Translations under genes and position numbers: made by a program
Assembly: GCA_964228455.1 (NCBI GenBank)
Contig: CAXQZM010000070.1
Coordinates: 12,423 to 76,422 of the forward strand
DNA length: 64,000 bases
DNA from: CAXQZM01 sp964228455
GTDB taxonomy: Bacteria > Pseudomonadota > Alphaproteobacteria > UBA7985
Direction: 5' to 3'
The notes under the pieces: model-generated
The model's database searches: none
What the model saw: only the letters and a program-made list of their open reading frames with translations
Told to the model about the DNA's origin: nothing
In this document: positions 7,779 to 16,206 of the stretch, one piece after another
Layout: every line of letters starts with the position of its first letter
Position numbering within the stretch: position 1 is the first letter of the stretch

Positions 7779-8921
7779 TTACAGAATAACGTCAGCCAAA
7801 GAATTAGGGTGATAGGTCAATTTCTCGTATCCATCTGCAGTTACGATAAAGCTATCGCCAACTTGCGCACGAAAAGTATCAACAGACACGGACCCGTCGA
7901 TAGCAAGAACCATACCAGGCTCAATGATTGTTTTATCACCAGTAACTAATTGTGGAGACTCCAAAAAACTAAAGCCAGTGGCGCGACCACATCGGAACGG
8001 ATATTCATATCCAGATGTTTGTATAACTTCTGCGTATTCAGCGTGAATGCTTTCGGCGGTCACCCCTGGACGAAGCGCGTCCAAAGCGGCTTTCTGGCTT
8101 GCTAGCGCCACTTGATAAACAGATGCTTGATCATCAGGTGCATCACTAATCCAGAATGTACGATCAAATCCCAATTTAAAGCGATGGAAATTTGTCATAC
8201 CGCAAAAGCATAAGAACACGGGTTCACCCTGCCTCATAATTCTTGTGGAGGCTCGATGGTGGGTTTTAATGATCTCGTTCCCGGAAGCCATGATCTGCAG
8301 AAAATGAGTATTCGGAGACATATCTTTATCACTATAATGCGCGATTAAGAGCTCTGCTGCTTTGCGCGTTCCCGCTTGTGATGTAGCCAATGCGACTTCG
8401 AATTCTGCAACGCCGGATCCTATAGCATCCCTGCCCGCTGCCATCATTGCAGTTGCAACCTCTCCTGCGTGGCGAGCAAGTTGCAATTCATCTGCCGACT
8501 TGATCATGCGCATTTTACTCAAAATAGGGGATATCGTTGTTAATGACGCACCATCCTTAGCCTCATCTAAATAAGTACGCACGGGCGCAGGCATTTGATC
8601 CGGCTCTATGCCAATAAGCTTCGCAAACTTCATAATTCTTGGAAGCTCTTCACGCCACTCTTCACCCATCCCATCATTCCAAGCAGAGATGCGATCGACC
8701 TCTGCAGCCGCTAAAGCGGTGTTTAGATCAATAGTCGGAGTAACTAATAGAATTTCTCCATCCTTTGGAATTATAAGTATTGTCGGTCTACCAAACTCCA
8801 TATGAAGATAATCATAGTAACCACACAGGTAATAAATGTTGTCGTCGTCTGTTATCAGAGCAACATCTATACTTGCCTTAGAAAGTTCTGATTGAAAGCG
8901 AGCTAACCTTTCTCGAAACAC
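7779..8921 (-). CDS. M24-family (creatinase/aminopeptidase P-like) protein, metal ligands apparently lost
   Basis: The 380-residue protein has the two-domain pita-bread layout: an N-terminal creatinase-like domain (NIYYLCGYYDY, about residues 28-38) and a C-terminal domain from residue 145. Starts with GTG at 8921, preceded by GGAGGG at good spacing. In the C-terminal domain the five usual M24 metal ligands (Asp, Asp, His, Glu, Glu) are mostly not where I expect them: the His block reads FRCGRATGFSF, the first Glu block IEPGMVLAIDGSV, and the second AQVGDSFIVT. That pattern points to a metal-independent creatinase-like hydrolase or a non-peptidase. Substrate unknown. Stands alone between pgk and grpE. 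Confidence 0.8.
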   Translation of the reverse strand: MFRERLARFQSELSKASIDVALITDDDNIYYLCGYYDYLHMEFGRPTILIIPKDGEILLVTPTIDLNTALAAAEVDRISAWNDGMGEEWREELPRIMKFAKLIGIEPDQMPAPVRTYLDEAKDGASLTTISPILSKMRMIKSADELQLARHAGEVATAMMAAGRDAIGSGVAEFEVALATSQAGTRKAAELLIAHYSDKDMSPNTHFLQIMASGNEIIKTHHRASTRIMRQGEPVFLCFCGMTNFHRFKLGFDRTFWISDAPDDQASVYQVALASQKAALDALRPGVTAESIHAEYAEVIQTSGYEYPFRCGRATGFSFLESPQLVTGDKTIIEPGMVLAIDGSVSVDTFRAQVGDSFIVTADGYEKLTYHPNSLADVIL

Positions 8922-8975
8922 GTGCGCCCTCCTCTGAAAAAAACCAGTATCAGCCGCACTTAGCGCAGGCTGACC

Positions 8976-9536
8976 TTACTTAGCTACTATAACCATCGCG
9001 GCCCTCAATAACCGATCATGGATCAGATAACCTGGTGCCACAACTTCGACAATGATGCCAGAGTCTGCATCTGAACCCTCAACATGTTGGAGTGCCTGAT
9101 GATGGTTAGGATCAAAAGGCTCGCCCTTCGGATTAATTTGTTGGATATGACATTTCTGAAAAGCTTTCAGCATCTCTTTTTCTGTCATCTCAACTCCAAT
9201 GCAAAGATTGGATAAAATCTCATCGTCTTTACGCTTCTCAAGCGGAACCGCGAGCCGAGCTCTACCCAAATGGTCGAGGGCAGTAAGCAGCTCTTTTGCT
9301 AATGGCTCAACCGCAAATTTCCGCGCGTTTTCCATATCGCGACGAGTACGGTTACGAGTATTCTCAGAATCTGCTAAAGCTCGAAGAACATTTTCATTAG
9401 CTTTTGAAAGCTCTGCTTCTAGCTCAGATATTCTTTCCTCAGGCGACAGTTCCTGATCATCGGCATCAGTCACCTCGTTCTCGAGATGCTCCTCAACAAT
9501 TTCCTCTTCCGAGACTTCGTTATCCTGGTCGTTCAT
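8976..9536 (-). CDS. grpE: Nucleotide exchange factor GrpE
   Basis: Cochaperone that releases ADP from DnaK. The 186-residue protein has an acidic, Glu-rich N-terminal tail (first 35 residues), a long helix/coiled coil (about 35-80, with RTRRDMENARKFA) and the C-terminal beta domain with GVEMTEKEML...FDPNHHQALQ and a closing PGYLIHDRLLRAAMVIVAK-type segment. Length is normal for Alphaproteobacteria. It follows hrcA by 46 bp and is probably transcribed with it from the candidate heat-shock promoter upstream of hrcA. dnaK and dnaJ are not in the window. Confidence 0.96.
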   Translation of the reverse strand: MNDQDNEVSEEEIVEEHLENEVTDADDQELSPEERISELEAELSKANENVLRALADSENTRNRTRRDMENARKFAVEPLAKELLTALDHLGRARLAVPLEKRKDDEILSNLCIGVEMTEKEMLKAFQKCHIQQINPKGEPFDPNHHQALQHVEGSDADSGIIVEVVAPGYLIHDRLLRAAMVIVAK

Positions 9537-9582
9537 TATTTACCCTTGGGAAAGTGATTTGGAGCCTATCTGGGTATTCAAA

Positions 9583-10623
9583 TCAGGAACGCAAGACCCG
9601 CTCCATAACTTGAGCTGTATAATCAACCATGGGGACGATACGGCCGTAGTTCATATGAGTTGGTCCAATTACGCCGACAGCTCCAACAAGAGACTTATCT
9701 CCAACTTTATATGAGCTCAAAACCAGCGAAAACCCAGAGAGCCCAAAAAGGTCCGACTCCGATCCTAGATAGACCTGAACGCCCATAGCATTATCCGCTT
9801 CAGCCAAAAGTCGCTGCATTGTTTCTGTTGTTTCTAATGCGTCCAACAAGGACTGCAGTCTCTCAAAGTCTTCCTGTGCCTTAACATCATTAAGCAAATG
9901 TGATTGTCCTCTAACAATGAAGACAAGCTCTTCCTGGTCTTTAGCCATTTGCGTGAGACCCTTCTCCACTAGTCCCTTTGAGAGAATCTCTGCTTCATTA
10001 CGTTGCTGATTTAATAATATCTTTAAGTCGACAAGACCTTGCACCAAAGTCTTGCCCGCCAAATGAGCGCTCAAAAAGTTCGACGCCGCCTTCAGTTGGC
10101 CTGCACTAAAACCTGTAGGAAGGTCCAAAAGTCTGTTCTCAACTTTGCCCTTCTCATCAACCAAAACGATTAATGCTTGTTCTATGCTTAAGGGAACAAA
10201 CTCGATCTGCCTTAATCTAGTTTGGGCTTTTGGAGCCATGACTAATCCTGTTAGACTGCTCAAACCAGACAACTTTGAACCCGCCTCTTCCAAAACCTGA
10301 TTGAAATTCAGCCCAGTGTCTTTTGCTTGCGCCTCCAAACTTGCACGCTCCTCTAACGTTAGATTTCCTCGCTCTAATAGGCCAGACACAAATAGCCTCA
10401 ATCCAGCCTCCGTTGGCAATCTACCAGCACTAACGTGTGGCGCATATAAAAGTCCGCTATCTTCTAAATCGGCCATTACATTTCTTATTGATGCAGGAGA
10501 TAGTCCAAGCGAATCCGATTTTGACAGGGTTCGGGAACCGACAGGAGCCCCAGTTGCGAGATAAGATTCTACTAGCTCACCTAAGATAAGGCGTGCACGG
10601 TCAGTTAGGGATTGCAATTCCAT
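9583..10623 (-). CDS. hrcA: Heat-inducible transcription repressor HrcA
   Basis: Repressor that binds CIRCE operators of chaperone genes. The 346-residue protein begins with a winged-helix domain (LTDRARLILGELVESYLATG, with SPASIRNVMADLEDSGLL about residues 42-60) followed by the HTH-adjacent HVSAGRLPTEAGLRLFV block and a GAF-like dimerisation domain ending GRIVPMVDYTAQVMERVL. Divergent from rph with 56 bp between starts. I saw no CIRCE repeat (TTAGCACTC-N9-GAGTGCTAA) at this gene or elsewhere in the window; its target is presumably the groESL operon outside. Likely heat-induced with grpE. Confidence 0.95.
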   Translation of the reverse strand: MELQSLTDRARLILGELVESYLATGAPVGSRTLSKSDSLGLSPASIRNVMADLEDSGLLYAPHVSAGRLPTEAGLRLFVSGLLERGNLTLEERASLEAQAKDTGLNFNQVLEEAGSKLSGLSSLTGLVMAPKAQTRLRQIEFVPLSIEQALIVLVDEKGKVENRLLDLPTGFSAGQLKAASNFLSAHLAGKTLVQGLVDLKILLNQQRNEAEILSKGLVEKGLTQMAKDQEELVFIVRGQSHLLNDVKAQEDFERLQSLLDALETTETMQRLLAEADNAMGVQVYLGSESDLFGLSGFSLVLSSYKVGDKSLVGAVGVIGPTHMNYGRIVPMVDYTAQVMERVLRS

Positions 10624-10636
10624 GTCGACTTATAGG

Positions 10637-10662
10637 TATGGGGATACAACTTTTGATGTCAA
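10637..10662 (-). promoter_or_regulatory. Candidate sigma-32 type promoter for hrcA-grpE
   Basis: On the minus strand TTGACA (10662-10657) is followed after 13 nt by CCCCATA (10643-10637), close to the RpoH-type -10 element CCCCATNT, and lies 14 nt before the hrcA ATG. The -35 also matches sigma-70, so the assignment to sigma-32 is inference. Short or no leader would result. Confidence 0.45.
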
Positions 10663-10679
10663 CCAAAGGACCAGTCATA

Positions 10680-11408
10680 ATGTCCCGTGCTTTAAACCGC
10701 CCATCTGGGCGTTCAGCTGACGAGCTTCGCCCTACAGAATTTGATCTCTCAATATCAAAATGGGCAGAAGGTGCCTGTTTAATCTCTACTGGAGACACCC
10801 GCGTCCTTGTAACTGCAAGTGTGGAAGAGGGTGTGCCTCCATTCATGAGGGGACAAGGTACGGGTTGGCTAACTGCTGAGTATGGGATGTTACCGCGAGC
10901 TACCGATACCCGCGGAGCTCGCGAAGCCGCTAAGGGAAAACAATCTGGCCGGACTCAAGAAATACAGAGACTTGTAGGCCGCTCATTGCGAGCAGCGGTG
11001 GATCTCAAGTTACTTGGAGAACGCCAAATCAAAATAGACTGTGATGTGATTCAAGCAGATGGGGGAACCCGCACCGCATCAATTTTGGGTGCATCTGTAG
11101 CAGTACGACAAGCACTTGATCATTTGTTAAAACTCGAGGTGATTATGAATGACCCTATGCCCGAGCACGTACTAGCCGTATCATGTGGCCTGTACCAAGG
11201 GGTTCCTGTTTTGGATCTAGATTACAAAGAAGACTCAAATGCAGGCGCGGATGCCAACTTTGTCATGACAGCTGGAGGTGGCCTAATCGAAATTCAGGGA
11301 ACAGCAGAAGACAAGCCATTCCCGAGATCAGAATTTTTGGCAATGCTAGAGCTTGCAGAATCAGGCTGCAAAAAATTGAATGAAAGAATTCAAGCAGTGC
11401 TCAGCTAG
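10680..11408 (+). CDS. rph: Ribonuclease PH
   Basis: Phosphorolytic 3'-5' exoribonuclease that trims tRNA 3' ends. The 242-residue protein from the ATG at 10680 starts MSRALNRPSGRSADELRP, as in the family, and contains GTGWLTAEYGMLPRAT (about 61-76), GRTQEIQRLVGRSLRA with the conserved arginines (about 90-105), the DCDVIQADGGTRTASI core and the acidic LDLDYKEDSNAGADANFVMT site. Two further upstream in-frame starts exist (10593, 10656) but would add a non-family extension; AAAGGA sits 9 nt before the chosen ATG. Divergent from hrcA, the common alphaproteobacterial arrangement. Confidence 0.96.
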   Translation: MSRALNRPSGRSADELRPTEFDLSISKWAEGACLISTGDTRVLVTASVEEGVPPFMRGQGTGWLTAEYGMLPRATDTRGAREAAKGKQSGRTQEIQRLVGRSLRAAVDLKLLGERQIKIDCDVIQADGGTRTASILGASVAVRQALDHLLKLEVIMNDPMPEHVLAVSCGLYQGVPVLDLDYKEDSNAGADANFVMTAGGGLIEIQGTAEDKPFPRSEFLAMLELAESGCKKLNERIQAVLS

Positions 11409-11449
11409 ACTTGCGCTATTGGTTCACCCGTCCTAAGGGCGGACGCAAC

Positions 11450-11539
11450 AGAGAGGTGGCCGAGTGGCTGAAGGCGCTCCCCTGCTAAGGGAGTAGGCGT
11501 GAAAATGCCTCGTGGGTTCGAATCCCATCCTCTCTGCCA
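11450..11539 (+). tRNA. tRNA-Ser (anticodon GCT)
   Basis: A class II tRNA with acceptor arms AGAGAGG / CCTCTCT pairing over 7 bp, discriminator G and an encoded CCA (11537-11539). The anticodon stem CTCCC/GGGAG encloses loop CTGCTAA, anticodon GCT reading AGC/AGU. A long variable arm (about TAGGCGTGAAAATGCCTC) and the T-loop GGTTCGAATCC are present. It lies 41 bp after rph. There is no integrase or repeated 3' fragment next to it. Confidence 0.97.
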
Positions 11540-11575
11540 CAAACTTATGGAAATAACCAAGACCTTCTATCTGTT

Positions 11576-12523
11576 TTATACTTCCAAAAGAAATAGTACT
11601 CCACTCATGGTAAAAAAGGACATGACCGTCATCACTAGCATGGATGCTGAAGCTTGGTCAGCTTCTCCAAACTGTTCTGCCAAAATTGGGTATAAAGTCA
11701 TTGCTGGGGTTGAAGCCATAATGATGGCAGCTTTACGCAAATTGTGGTCAGACACACCAAATCCTATGCTGTCGAGCAGTTCGAATGTTAAAAAAACCAA
11801 AATCGGAAGCAAAATTAGTTTACCACTTACGATTCCAAACATCCTGAACCCAAATTTACTTGCCGTGACGCCACAGAGAGTGCCTCCGATTACGAATAAG
11901 CAAACTGCCGCGCTTGATTGAGCCAAAAGATTAATAGAAGTGACGGCAAACACGGGCAATTTGATATCTGCTATTACAACCAGCAACCCAGCTATCATAG
12001 CGATGACGAGGGGATTAGTAAGTAGCCGTTTTGTTATGAAAACAATCAGTGATAAACCCTTTCTCTTACTGGATGATGCACGCTCAGCCAGTATTAAAAC
12101 CAAAGGTATTATAACAAGGTTTTCGACCAGCATGTTCAGCGCTATCGCAGTTTGTGCAACAGCAGGTAAAGCTAACAAAAGAAGAGGATAACCAACGAAT
12201 CCACTGTTTGCGCATGCCATCCCTGCTGCATCAAAGGTGCTAGCAACCGGATCTGTTTGCCAAAAGTATTTCGAAACCAGATAGCCAAATACAAGAACCA
12301 GCAGTGTGGCACTAAGGTATCCGATTAAATAGCTAGTGTTGGCAATATCTGTTAGTGATCGAGTTGAAAGAGCGTTAAAAATAAGCGCGGGCAAAGCGAT
12401 ATTTATTACATATGCACTAAGCGTACCAAGTGCATTCCTTGTAAGAAGCCGCCATCTCAGAGAAGAATAGCCAACAATGACAATTACAAAAATTGTCCCC
12501 GTTAGGGATAAGACATTTGTCAA
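11576..12523 (-). CDS. AEC-family (auxin efflux carrier) transporter
   Basis: A 315-residue hydrophobic membrane protein with about ten membrane spans in two groups of five. The N-terminal VIVGYSSLRWRLLTRNALGTLS and the NIALPALIFNALS segment (about residues 40-52), together with the interior MACANSGFVGYPLLLLALP block, are typical of AEC permeases, which export or import organic anions such as malate in bacteria. The C-terminal half repeats the pattern with AAIIMASTPAMTLYPILAEQFG. Substrate is unknown. It sits alone between tRNA-Ser and rpsT, reading toward the tRNA. Confidence 0.88.
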   Translation of the reverse strand: MTNVLSLTGTIFVIVIVGYSSLRWRLLTRNALGTLSAYVINIALPALIFNALSTRSLTDIANTSYLIGYLSATLLVLVFGYLVSKYFWQTDPVASTFDAAGMACANSGFVGYPLLLLALPAVAQTAIALNMLVENLVIIPLVLILAERASSSKRKGLSLIVFITKRLLTNPLVIAMIAGLLVVIADIKLPVFAVTSINLLAQSSAAVCLFVIGGTLCGVTASKFGFRMFGIVSGKLILLPILVFLTFELLDSIGFGVSDHNLRKAAIIMASTPAMTLYPILAEQFGEADQASASMLVMTVMSFFTMSGVLFLLEV

Positions 12524-12711
12524 CTTAAGCGCTCCCTCGACAATGACACATTCAAAATTTCTTCCAAGATCACGAAAACCACTAACTTTTAGAGAAGATA
12601 GAGCATATCATATATCTAAATGTTATATTAGATCTTCTTGACCTTACGGCATAGCCTCTCTAAGGGCGCGCCTTCTATTTTGAATTGAAATTAAAGTTAG
12701 GATCGAGTCCT

Positions 12712-12978
12712 ATGGCTAACTCTCCCCAGGCAAAAAAACGCATCCGTACCAACGCAACTCGCGCTCGTATAAATGCAGCTCGTCGTTCACGGGTAAGAAC
12801 TTTCTTGAAAAAAGTCGACCTCGCGGTTGCTGGTGGTGACCAAACCGCGGCTAACGAAGCTTTGAAGTCGGCTCAATCAGAACTAATGCGAAGTGTGTCA
12901 CGAGGCGTTTTCAAAAAGAACACTGCGGCTCGCACAGTTTCACGCCTAAATGCGCGTGTGAAAGCTATGTCTGCTTAA
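12712..12978 (+). CDS. rpsT: 30S ribosomal protein S20
   Basis: Primary 16S rRNA-binding protein of the small subunit. The 88-residue product starts MANSPQAKKRIRTNATRARI, strongly basic, and ends RTVSRLNARVKAMSA; length and pattern are typical. The ATG at 12712 is used because it yields the family N-terminus; an upstream in-frame codon (12685) would add nine residues. Single-gene transcription unit: a long AT-rich leader precedes it and a strong intrinsic terminator follows. In many Rhodobacterales rpsT neighbours dnaA; here no dnaA and no DnaA-box cluster is visible. Confidence 0.97.
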   Translation: MANSPQAKKRIRTNATRARINAARRSRVRTFLKKVDLAVAGGDQTAANEALKSAQSELMRSVSRGVFKKNTAARTVSRLNARVKAMSA

Positions 12979-12996
12979 CCAAAAGCAATTTTTTTG

Positions 12997-13029
12997 TAAA
13001 AAAAAGGGCCCTTGAGGGCCTTTTTTTTT
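12997..13029 (+). terminator. Intrinsic terminator of rpsT
   Basis: Run of A's, then GGGCC-CTTGA-GGGCC, then nine T's. The A-tract and T-tract extend the stem, so it may act in both directions, but only rpsT reads into it. Confidence 0.9.
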
Positions 13030-13107
13030 AGCAGCGTCGAAACATTGTTTTGAAGTTGGAATTGCAATTTTGTATGACGCTCGCGTGCTTAAGTTTGAAG
13101 GATAAAA

Positions 13108-13632
13108 ATGGCCCAACCGAATTCTTACAACTACGATGACCTTCTCGCATCAGGAAGGGGAGAGCTTTTCGGACCCTTGGGACCTCAACTACCAGCGCCT
13201 CCAATGCTTATGTTCGACCGTATAACCCAAATTTCATCTGAGGGAGGATCATACGGTCGCGGTGAAGTGATTGCTGAGCTCGACATCAACCCTGACCTTT
13301 GGTTCTATCCTTGTCACTTTGAGGGAGATCCAGTTATGCCAGGTTGCCTAGGTGTTGATGCACTGTGGCAACTTGTTGGCTTTTACATAGGTTGGTTAGG
13401 TGGAGAGGGTAAAGGTCGCGCACTTGGAGCTGGCGACATTAAATTTACCGGACAAGTAAGACCAACCGTCAAAACTGTGACCTACAAAATTTCTATCCGA
13501 AGAGCTAAAGTTTCCGCAGCATCAATCGCATTTGCTGATGGACTAGTCTACGCAGATGACCGTTTAGTATATGACTGCAAAGGCCTTCGTGTTGGCCTCT
13601 TCAACGCAACATCTCTGGAGGCTTTAGACTAA
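13108..13632 (+). CDS. fabA: 3-hydroxydecanoyl-ACP dehydratase/isomerase FabA
   Basis: Introduces the double bond for unsaturated fatty acids by dehydrating 3-hydroxydecanoyl-ACP and isomerising trans-2 to cis-3. The 174-residue protein has the hot-dog active-site block YPCHFEGDPVMPGCLGVD, with His70 and Asp84 at the same numbers as the E. coli enzyme, and the ALGAGDIKFTGQV strand. The stop codon overlaps the fabB start (TAATG), so the pair is translationally coupled as usual. The irr/fabI neighbours found in many Rhodobacteraceae are not here; rpsT is upstream. Confidence 0.97.
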   Translation: MAQPNSYNYDDLLASGRGELFGPLGPQLPAPPMLMFDRITQISSEGGSYGRGEVIAELDINPDLWFYPCHFEGDPVMPGCLGVDALWQLVGFYIGWLGGEGKGRALGAGDIKFTGQVRPTVKTVTYKISIRRAKVSAASIAFADGLVYADDRLVYDCKGLRVGLFNATSLEALD

Positions 13633-14861
13633 TGAACTTACCTCGCGTTGTTATCACAGGTTTTGGGATCATTTCTTCCCTTGGTGCAAATAAAGAAGAA
13701 ATTTGGGATGCACTAAAATCTGGGAGATCCGGCATTAGCTTTGAGCAGAGCTTTGCAGATCATGGTTTTAGATGCCACATATCGGCCCGACCAAAAGTCA
13801 CTGCGTTAGAAGTTCTTGATCGGAAAACCCAACGATTCATGGGCGAAACAGCGGGGTTGGCGTACTTAGCCGCCCAGGAGGCAATAGAATCAGCGGGGTT
13901 AAGCGAAGAAGATGTTCAGTCTGAGCGAACAGCACTCATTGTAGGCTCTGGCGGACCCTCCACAGATATTCAAGTATCTATTGCAGACACAGCTCGCGAG
14001 AGAGGCGCCAGAAAAGTTGGACCTACATTAGTGCCAAAGATAATGAGTTCGGGTACGTCTGCTGTGCTATCAACTTTACTGAAAACGAAGGGTGCCTCTT
14101 ACTCAATATCTTCGGCATGTTCGACATCGGCGCATTGCATCGGCCATGCAATGGAACTTATCCAACTAGGTAAGGCTGACCGCGCATTAGCCGGGGGGGC
14201 GGAAGAAGTACACTGGACTATGGCAGCAGCTTTTGACGCTATGGGCGCTATGTCGGCTGGGCGAAACGATAACCCTGAAACGGCTTCGCGTGCGTACGAT
14301 GCCAGTCGCGATGGCTTCGTTATATCTGGTGGTGGTTCTATTCTGGTTCTAGAATCCTTAGACGCCGCGAACGCACGAGGCGCAAATATCATTGCTGAAA
14401 TCGTCGGCTATGGTGCATCAGCAGACGGGTTTGATATGGTTGCGCCCTCGGGCGAAGGCGCTGTCCGGTGCATGCGGCAAGCCCTACAACAAGCAGGTAA
14501 CCCGCAAATTGATTATATTAACACTCATGGTACGTCTACGCCGGTTGGCGACACGCGCGAGTTGTCAGCTTTGGCAGAAGTGTTTGGTGGAGAAGAGCAC
14601 GTTCCTGCTATATCTTCCACCAAGTCCCTCTCGGGCCATGCCCTAGGTGCAGCAGGCTCTAATGAGGCAAGTTACTGCTTGCTTATGCTTCAAAATAAAA
14701 TGATCGCTGCCTCCGCCCATATTGAAGAACTAGATGAAAGTGCTCAAAAGTTCGACATAGTGCAAGAAAACCGCTACGGTGAACTAAACTATTTACTTTC
14801 CAATTCGTTTGGCTTTGGCGGAACAAATGCCACCCTTATTTTCAAGGCACCTAGCCAGTAG
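13632..14861 (+). CDS. fabB: 3-oxoacyl-ACP synthase I (KAS I)
   Basis: Elongating condensing enzyme needed for unsaturated acyl chains. The 409-residue thiolase-fold protein has the nucleophile block SISSACSTSAHCIGHA with Cys163, NTHGTSTPVGDTREL containing the first catalytic His (about 300) and STKSLSGHALGAAGSNEA with the Lys and second His, and ends NSFGFGGTNATLIF. Length and residue numbers match KAS I rather than KAS II. Coupled to fabA by a 1-nt overlap; together they define the FabA-FabB anaerobic-type unsaturated fatty acid route. Confidence 0.97.
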   Translation: MNLPRVVITGFGIISSLGANKEEIWDALKSGRSGISFEQSFADHGFRCHISARPKVTALEVLDRKTQRFMGETAGLAYLAAQEAIESAGLSEEDVQSERTALIVGSGGPSTDIQVSIADTARERGARKVGPTLVPKIMSSGTSAVLSTLLKTKGASYSISSACSTSAHCIGHAMELIQLGKADRALAGGAEEVHWTMAAAFDAMGAMSAGRNDNPETASRAYDASRDGFVISGGGSILVLESLDAANARGANIIAEIVGYGASADGFDMVAPSGEGAVRCMRQALQQAGNPQIDYINTHGTSTPVGDTRELSALAEVFGGEEHVPAISSTKSLSGHALGAAGSNEASYCLLMLQNKMIAASAHIEELDESAQKFDIVQENRYGELNYLLSNSFGFGGTNATLIFKAPSQ

Positions 14862-14912
14862 CAGTCAGTTACACGGCTTTTTGATCAAGATATTTGAGAA
14901 TAACTTTTCAGC

Positions 14913-16022
14913 CTAGCTAACTGGCTCACCTGAAAGTTGCTGCGCCTTCTGCTCGATTAGTTCCACCATTCGATTAATCATGCCTTCCGTGTCAGTTTTT
15001 TCGGCAGCCTGACCTCCAACATAAAGCAAATGAGTGCCGTTTCCACCTCCTGTTAGCCCGATGTCAGTTTCTTTAGCCTCACCGACTCCGTTGACTACAC
15101 AACCAATCAAGGAGACATCCATCGGCGTCGTAATATGTGCCACCCGCTCCTCTAAAGCTTTAACCATTTCAATGACTGGAAACTGCTGTCTTGCGCATGA
15201 TGGACAAGAGATGATGTTTACGCCTTTGTGTCTCAAACCAAGGGACTTAAGCAAATCAAAGCCAACCTTAATTTCTTCAACTGGGTCAGCTGATAAAGAC
15301 ACTCTTAGCGTGTCGCCAATACCTGCCCAAAGCAGTGAGCCCATCCCTATAGAGGATTTAACTGTCCCTGTTCGCGCGGGACCCGCCTCTGTGATACCTA
15401 AATGAAGTGGATAGTCTACTTCATCTGAAAGCCCATGATAAGCCGCCACCGCCATAAATAGGTCGGATGCTTTCACTGATATCTTCATGTTTGTAAAATC
15501 TAAATCCTCTAGCAGCCGAACAGACTCTAATGCTGACTCCACCAAAGCCTCGGGGCACGGCTCACCGTATTTTTCAAGCAAGTGTTTCTCGAGAGAGCCT
15601 CCATTAACGCCAATACGAATTGCACAACCGTTTGCCTTCGCCGCCGAAACTACCTCTGCGACTCTATCCCGGCTGCCGATATTTCCTGGGTTAATTCGCA
15701 AACAGTGAGCGCCAGCGTCCGCAGCTTCCAGGGCACGATGATAGTGAAAGTGTATATCCGCCACCAGAGGGACTGACATCTCTTTCAAAATTTGAGGAAG
15801 CGCCTTGCTTGACTGCTCATCTGGGCAAGACACTCGAATAAGGTCCGCTCCTGCTGCTTCAAGTTTATGGATTTGAGATACGGTAGCATTAACGTCGTGT
15901 GTGGGTGTGTTAGTCATTGACTGCACAGAAATTGGCGCAGTTCCGCCTATAACTACATTACCAACTTTTATTTCACGCGTCTTTCGACGCTGTATTTGAC
16001 GCCAAGGGCGAATGGCAGACAT
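14913..16022 (-). CDS. ispG: 4-hydroxy-3-methylbut-2-en-1-yl diphosphate synthase (IspG/GcpE)
   Basis: [4Fe-4S] enzyme of the MEP isoprenoid pathway that reductively opens methylerythritol cyclodiphosphate. The 369-residue protein opens with RKTREIKVGNVVIGGTAPI and VQSMTNTPTHDVNAT, has the TIM-barrel block VADIHFHYHRALEAADAG (about 91-108), and the cluster ligands SCPSCARQ and IGCVVNGVGEA near residues 272 and 305. Normal bacterial short form, without the plant insert. Single gene, divergent from the lipoprotein gene at 16207. It matches the ispA start at the far end of the window as part of isoprenoid supply. Confidence 0.97.
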   Translation of the reverse strand: MSAIRPWRQIQRRKTREIKVGNVVIGGTAPISVQSMTNTPTHDVNATVSQIHKLEAAGADLIRVSCPDEQSSKALPQILKEMSVPLVADIHFHYHRALEAADAGAHCLRINPGNIGSRDRVAEVVSAAKANGCAIRIGVNGGSLEKHLLEKYGEPCPEALVESALESVRLLEDLDFTNMKISVKASDLFMAVAAYHGLSDEVDYPLHLGITEAGPARTGTVKSSIGMGSLLWAGIGDTLRVSLSADPVEEIKVGFDLLKSLGLRHKGVNIISCPSCARQQFPVIEMVKALEERVAHITTPMDVSLIGCVVNGVGEAKETDIGLTGGGNGTHLLYVGGQAAEKTDTEGMINRMVELIEQKAQQLSGEPVS

Positions 16023-16206
16023 AAATTACTCTCGTTCAGACAAATAGCTTCCTTCAATATATAGTGGCATAGTGTTGCAGCACCAATATCAACTTTATAG
16101 TATCAGCCTGACATTGATTTCTTAAATATATTAAACAGGGCTAGCTCCATTAGCATCGCTGAGGCATAAAGAAAAACAAGGACTTGTTAATTAGGATATT
16201 CACTAC

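Noticed and set aside
11450..11539. tRNA-Ser as a possible integration site
   Set aside because: No integrase, phage gene or duplicated 3' tRNA fragment nearby; the next genes are ordinary.
12524..12711. Possible replication origin next to rpsT (rpsT is often beside dnaA)
   Set aside because: No dnaA gene and no cluster of TTATCCACA-type boxes in the AT-rich gap.
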